This document shows, one piece after another, positions 62,202 through 64,000 of a DNA stretch of 64,000 bases; within the stretch, counting starts at the first letter, position 1, and every line of letters starts with the position of its first letter. The position numbers and the translations under genes were made by a program. The DNA is taken from positions 1 through 64,000 of the forward strand of contig NZ_JOPG01000017.1 of the NCBI RefSeq assembly GCF_002153605.1, given 5' to 3'. The notes beneath the pieces are model-generated. The model saw only the letters and a program-made list of their open reading frames with translations, made no database searches and was not told the DNA's origin. Source of the stretch: Acetobacter malorum (GTDB lineage: Bacteria > Pseudomonadota > Alphaproteobacteria > Acetobacterales > Acetobacteraceae).

Positions 62202-63686
62202 ATGCTTTCCAAAAAGGCAAACGCTAATATGCTTGAGACATTTGTTCAGAATTTTCGGAAAACAAAAGTATATGGCACCGCCTTTGAAAGCGTATCACGA
62301 TCATGGAGTTGGAACAGATTTCTGAGTGATGTCAGAAAAACAGCTCAGGCTCTTGAGAGCATAAGACAGTCACAGCCTGCTACCGTAGGAATAAGGTGTG
62401 CTGATTATTACCATCATTGGGTTCTTATCTTTGCACTTGATAGACTGGGTCTTGCGTCGGCCTCATTTCAGAATAGTTATGGTCCATCCTTCAAAACTTA
62501 TCTTGATGTCATAAAACCGGATTTTATTGTGACGGATGTGGCACTCGAAGTTGGAATAAGCCATTGCATTGTCAATGCAAAGTGGTTCTCAGATGTTTTC
62601 AAGAATAAAGATGACTATACGCAGCATTATAAATCTAGCGGGTTTTGCCGTATAGGGGTGGCTGCGGGAACAGACGTCAGACCACACAAAATTGGATTAA
62701 CCCAGGAAAATATTGAGCAGAATATTCAACAGCTCATGACATCTAATATTTTATCTTTATCTGATAGGCCTGATAAGGAAAATCTGGCTGTTATTTGCTG
62801 TATTGGTATTGATATTCTTGCCGGGTATCAGATTGTTCTTGCTGCTCTGGCAGCAGGATCTCCGGTTAAAATTATTGAACATGTCCAAATTGCTTTAGCT
62901 GTAATACAACAAAAACCAATCGTTCTGGTCGTTTCTCCTCTTCATTTAGAGTATGTTATTTCTTCTCTTTCTCCTATTTCCAGAGCACAGGAAAATATTG
63001 AAGTTGTTGTCGTCGGAGGTAGGCTCCCCGTCGAGTTAGAAAATAAAACGAAAGCCAAGTTGACGAATAAAATACATATTCTGTATGGAACAGAAGAAGC
63101 AGGTGTTATTTCGATAAAGAACAATGATACGTCCTTTGATTCCAACAGCGCTGGTAAGATTCTTCCATGGATGACTGTTGAAATTGTTGATGGCCGTGAT
63201 GTGCCCCTTCCGAAGGGAGAGGAAGGAATAATAAGAGTTCGTGGGAATACAGTCATAAAAAATTATCTTGATCAGGATCAATATAATAATAAAAAATTCA
63301 AAAATGGATGGTTTTATCCAGGAGATATAGGGTTTTTATCCGAAGAAAATGAGGTTTTTATTACTGGAAGAGCTGATTCTCTTGCGTCTTTCGGTGGTGA
63401 TAAATTTGATTTAAGGCTCCTTGATCATATTTTGAAGGCCTATACGGGTATAGAAGATGCAAGCACATTTTCTGTTCCGGATGAAAATGGAGTGCCTATG
63501 CCGTATGCAGCCATTGTGTGTCATGTGGATCTGGATGGTGCGGCATTATCGGCTCAATTACGCGAAAAATATGAGAATTTACCACAGCTTACCCTTATTT
63601 GGGTCGATCGAATTCCCTATCGTAGCGACGGCGAGCCGGATCGCGATTTTCTGACCAATGGTATTATCCGTAGTCGTCAGAAATAA
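62202..63686 (+). CDS. Adenylate-forming (AMP-binding) enzyme with degenerate core motifs
   Basis: 494 residues; an ATG at 62229 is an alternative start. The fold is recognised by A5 LYGTEEAG (residues 294-301) and A7/A8 WFYPGDIGFLSEENEVFITG then RADSLASFGGDKFD (from residue 390). The A3 phosphate loop, normally SGTTGxPK, reads VAAGTDVRPHK (153-163). The A10 region PYRSDGEPDRDF has Glu478 where the catalytic Lys is expected. It therefore may not make acyl-AMP normally. It is AT-richer than the rest of the window and lies 47 bases before a type I PKS, so a starter-unit loading role, or a scaffold derived from one, is likely. Confidence 0.78.
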   Translation: MLSKKANANMLETFVQNFRKTKVYGTAFESVSRSWSWNRFLSDVRKTAQALESIRQSQPATVGIRCADYYHHWVLIFALDRLGLASASFQNSYGPSFKTYLDVIKPDFIVTDVALEVGISHCIVNAKWFSDVFKNKDDYTQHYKSSGFCRIGVAAGTDVRPHKIGLTQENIEQNIQQLMTSNILSLSDRPDKENLAVICCIGIDILAGYQIVLAALAAGSPVKIIEHVQIALAVIQQKPIVLVVSPLHLEYVISSLSPISRAQENIEVVVVGGRLPVELENKTKAKLTNKIHILYGTEEAGVISIKNNDTSFDSNSAGKILPWMTVEIVDGRDVPLPKGEEGIIRVRGNTVIKNYLDQDQYNNKKFKNGWFYPGDIGFLSEENEVFITGRADSLASFGGDKFDLRLLDHILKAYTGIEDASTFSVPDENGVPMPYAAIVCHVDLDGAALSAQLREKYENLPQLTLIWVDRIPYRSDGEPDRDFLTNGIIRSRQK

Positions 63687-63733
63687 GGAAGATAAAACTA
63701 TTTTTTCTTGTCTAAAGATATTCGGGGGCAGAA

Positions 63734-64000
63734 GTGCACAATAAACAAGAATTTGCCATTATCGGTACGGGTCTTCGGCTCCCTAAAAATATTACAACAT
63801 TAAAAGAATTTTGGGATTTTCTGAATAGTGGTGAGGATGCCAGTTCTGAGGTGCCAAAAGACCGCTGGAGTGTGGATCGATATTATGATCCAGCATATGA
63901 AACGCCCGGTAAGACCTATATGCGTCGCGGCTCTTTTCTGACACAGAAGCTGGGATATTTTGAGCCGCAGGTTTTTGGTATTTCGCCGCGTGAAGCGACC
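63734..64000 (+). CDS. Type I polyketide synthase, N-terminal ketosynthase (partial)
   Basis: The first 89 residues run off the window. Translation starts at a GTG (63734) after GGGGGCAGAA. The N terminus (FAIIGTGLRLPKNITTLKEF, then WDFLNSGEDASSEVPKDRWS) followed by DRYYDPAYETPGKTYMRRGS and FGISPREA is the classic start of a beta-ketoacyl synthase domain of modular or iterative type I PKS. The order AMP-ligase then PKS suggests an acyl starter loaded from the upstream enzyme. Domains beyond the ketosynthase cannot be seen. Confidence 0.9.
   Translation, partial: MHNKQEFAIIGTGLRLPKNITTLKEFWDFLNSGEDASSEVPKDRWSVDRYYDPAYETPGKTYMRRGSFLTQKLGYFEPQVFGISPREAT

Overview
The window looks like chromosomal DNA of an acetic acid bacterium (Acetobacteraceae, probably Acetobacter or a close relative). 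This is inferred from the moderately high GC content, the number of TonB-dependent receptors, the assimilatory nitrate enzymes in fused form, an AIDA-repeat/Hint-domain protein and degraded IS5-type DNA. No database search was possible. No rRNA, tRNA, CRISPR array or intact mobile element was seen.

Layout. (1) 191-16977: a LysR regulator followed by a run of exported hydrolases: two class C beta-lactamase-fold hydrolases, a DadA-like D-amino-acid dehydrogenase, a penicillin-acylase-type Ntn hydrolase, a third class C-fold hydrolase, an S9 prolyl oligopeptidase and a class A beta-lactamase-like protein. A TonB-dependent receptor and a phospholipase C follow. Several genes overlap or abut. The set looks built to import and dismantle an amide compound containing D-residues or a beta-lactam. 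(2) 17071-18903: an encapsulin nanocompartment with its DyP peroxidase cargo, which carries a visible cargo-loading tail. (3) 19094-26669: iron acquisition, with a piuA-like receptor, a Sel1 protein, a DUF4405 membrane protein and PiuC on the minus strand. exbB-exbD-tonB and a TetR regulator diverge from it, and two Fur-box-like sites lie between. (4) 26798-38634: a mixed region with an M24 (creatinase-like) protein, another TonB receptor, an NAD(P)-binding reductase, a secreted lipase, a lipoprotein, a siderophore-interacting ferric reductase behind a palindromic promoter, a two-component system, a tiny His/Asn-rich secreted protein and a sulfotransferase.

(5) 38867-50138: a compact minus-strand nitrate assimilation operon, narK - outer-membrane porin - nirBD fusion - nitrate reductase/flavoprotein fusion - nasT - nasS. 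It covers uptake, both reduction steps and the nitrate-sensing antiterminator pair. (6) 50365-52998: an exported M1 aminopeptidase. (7) 53145-58674: a nucleic-acid salvage island with a purine nucleoside permease-type protein, nucleoside hydrolase, cytidine deaminase, nucleoside 2-deoxyribosyltransferase, RNase T2 lipoprotein and a CNT nucleoside transporter. (8) 58675-59372: gene-poor DNA holding a broken IS5-type transposase start. (9) 59373-64000: a 921-residue AIDA-repeat/Hint protein, a terminator-like hairpin, then an AT-richer adenylate-forming enzyme with degenerate motifs and the start of a type I polyketide synthase that runs off the window.

The points most worth following up are the hydrolase/D-amino-acid locus, the unusual AMP-ligase/PKS pair behind the Hint protein, the porin inside the nitrate operon, and the promoter/operator in front of the ferric reductase.
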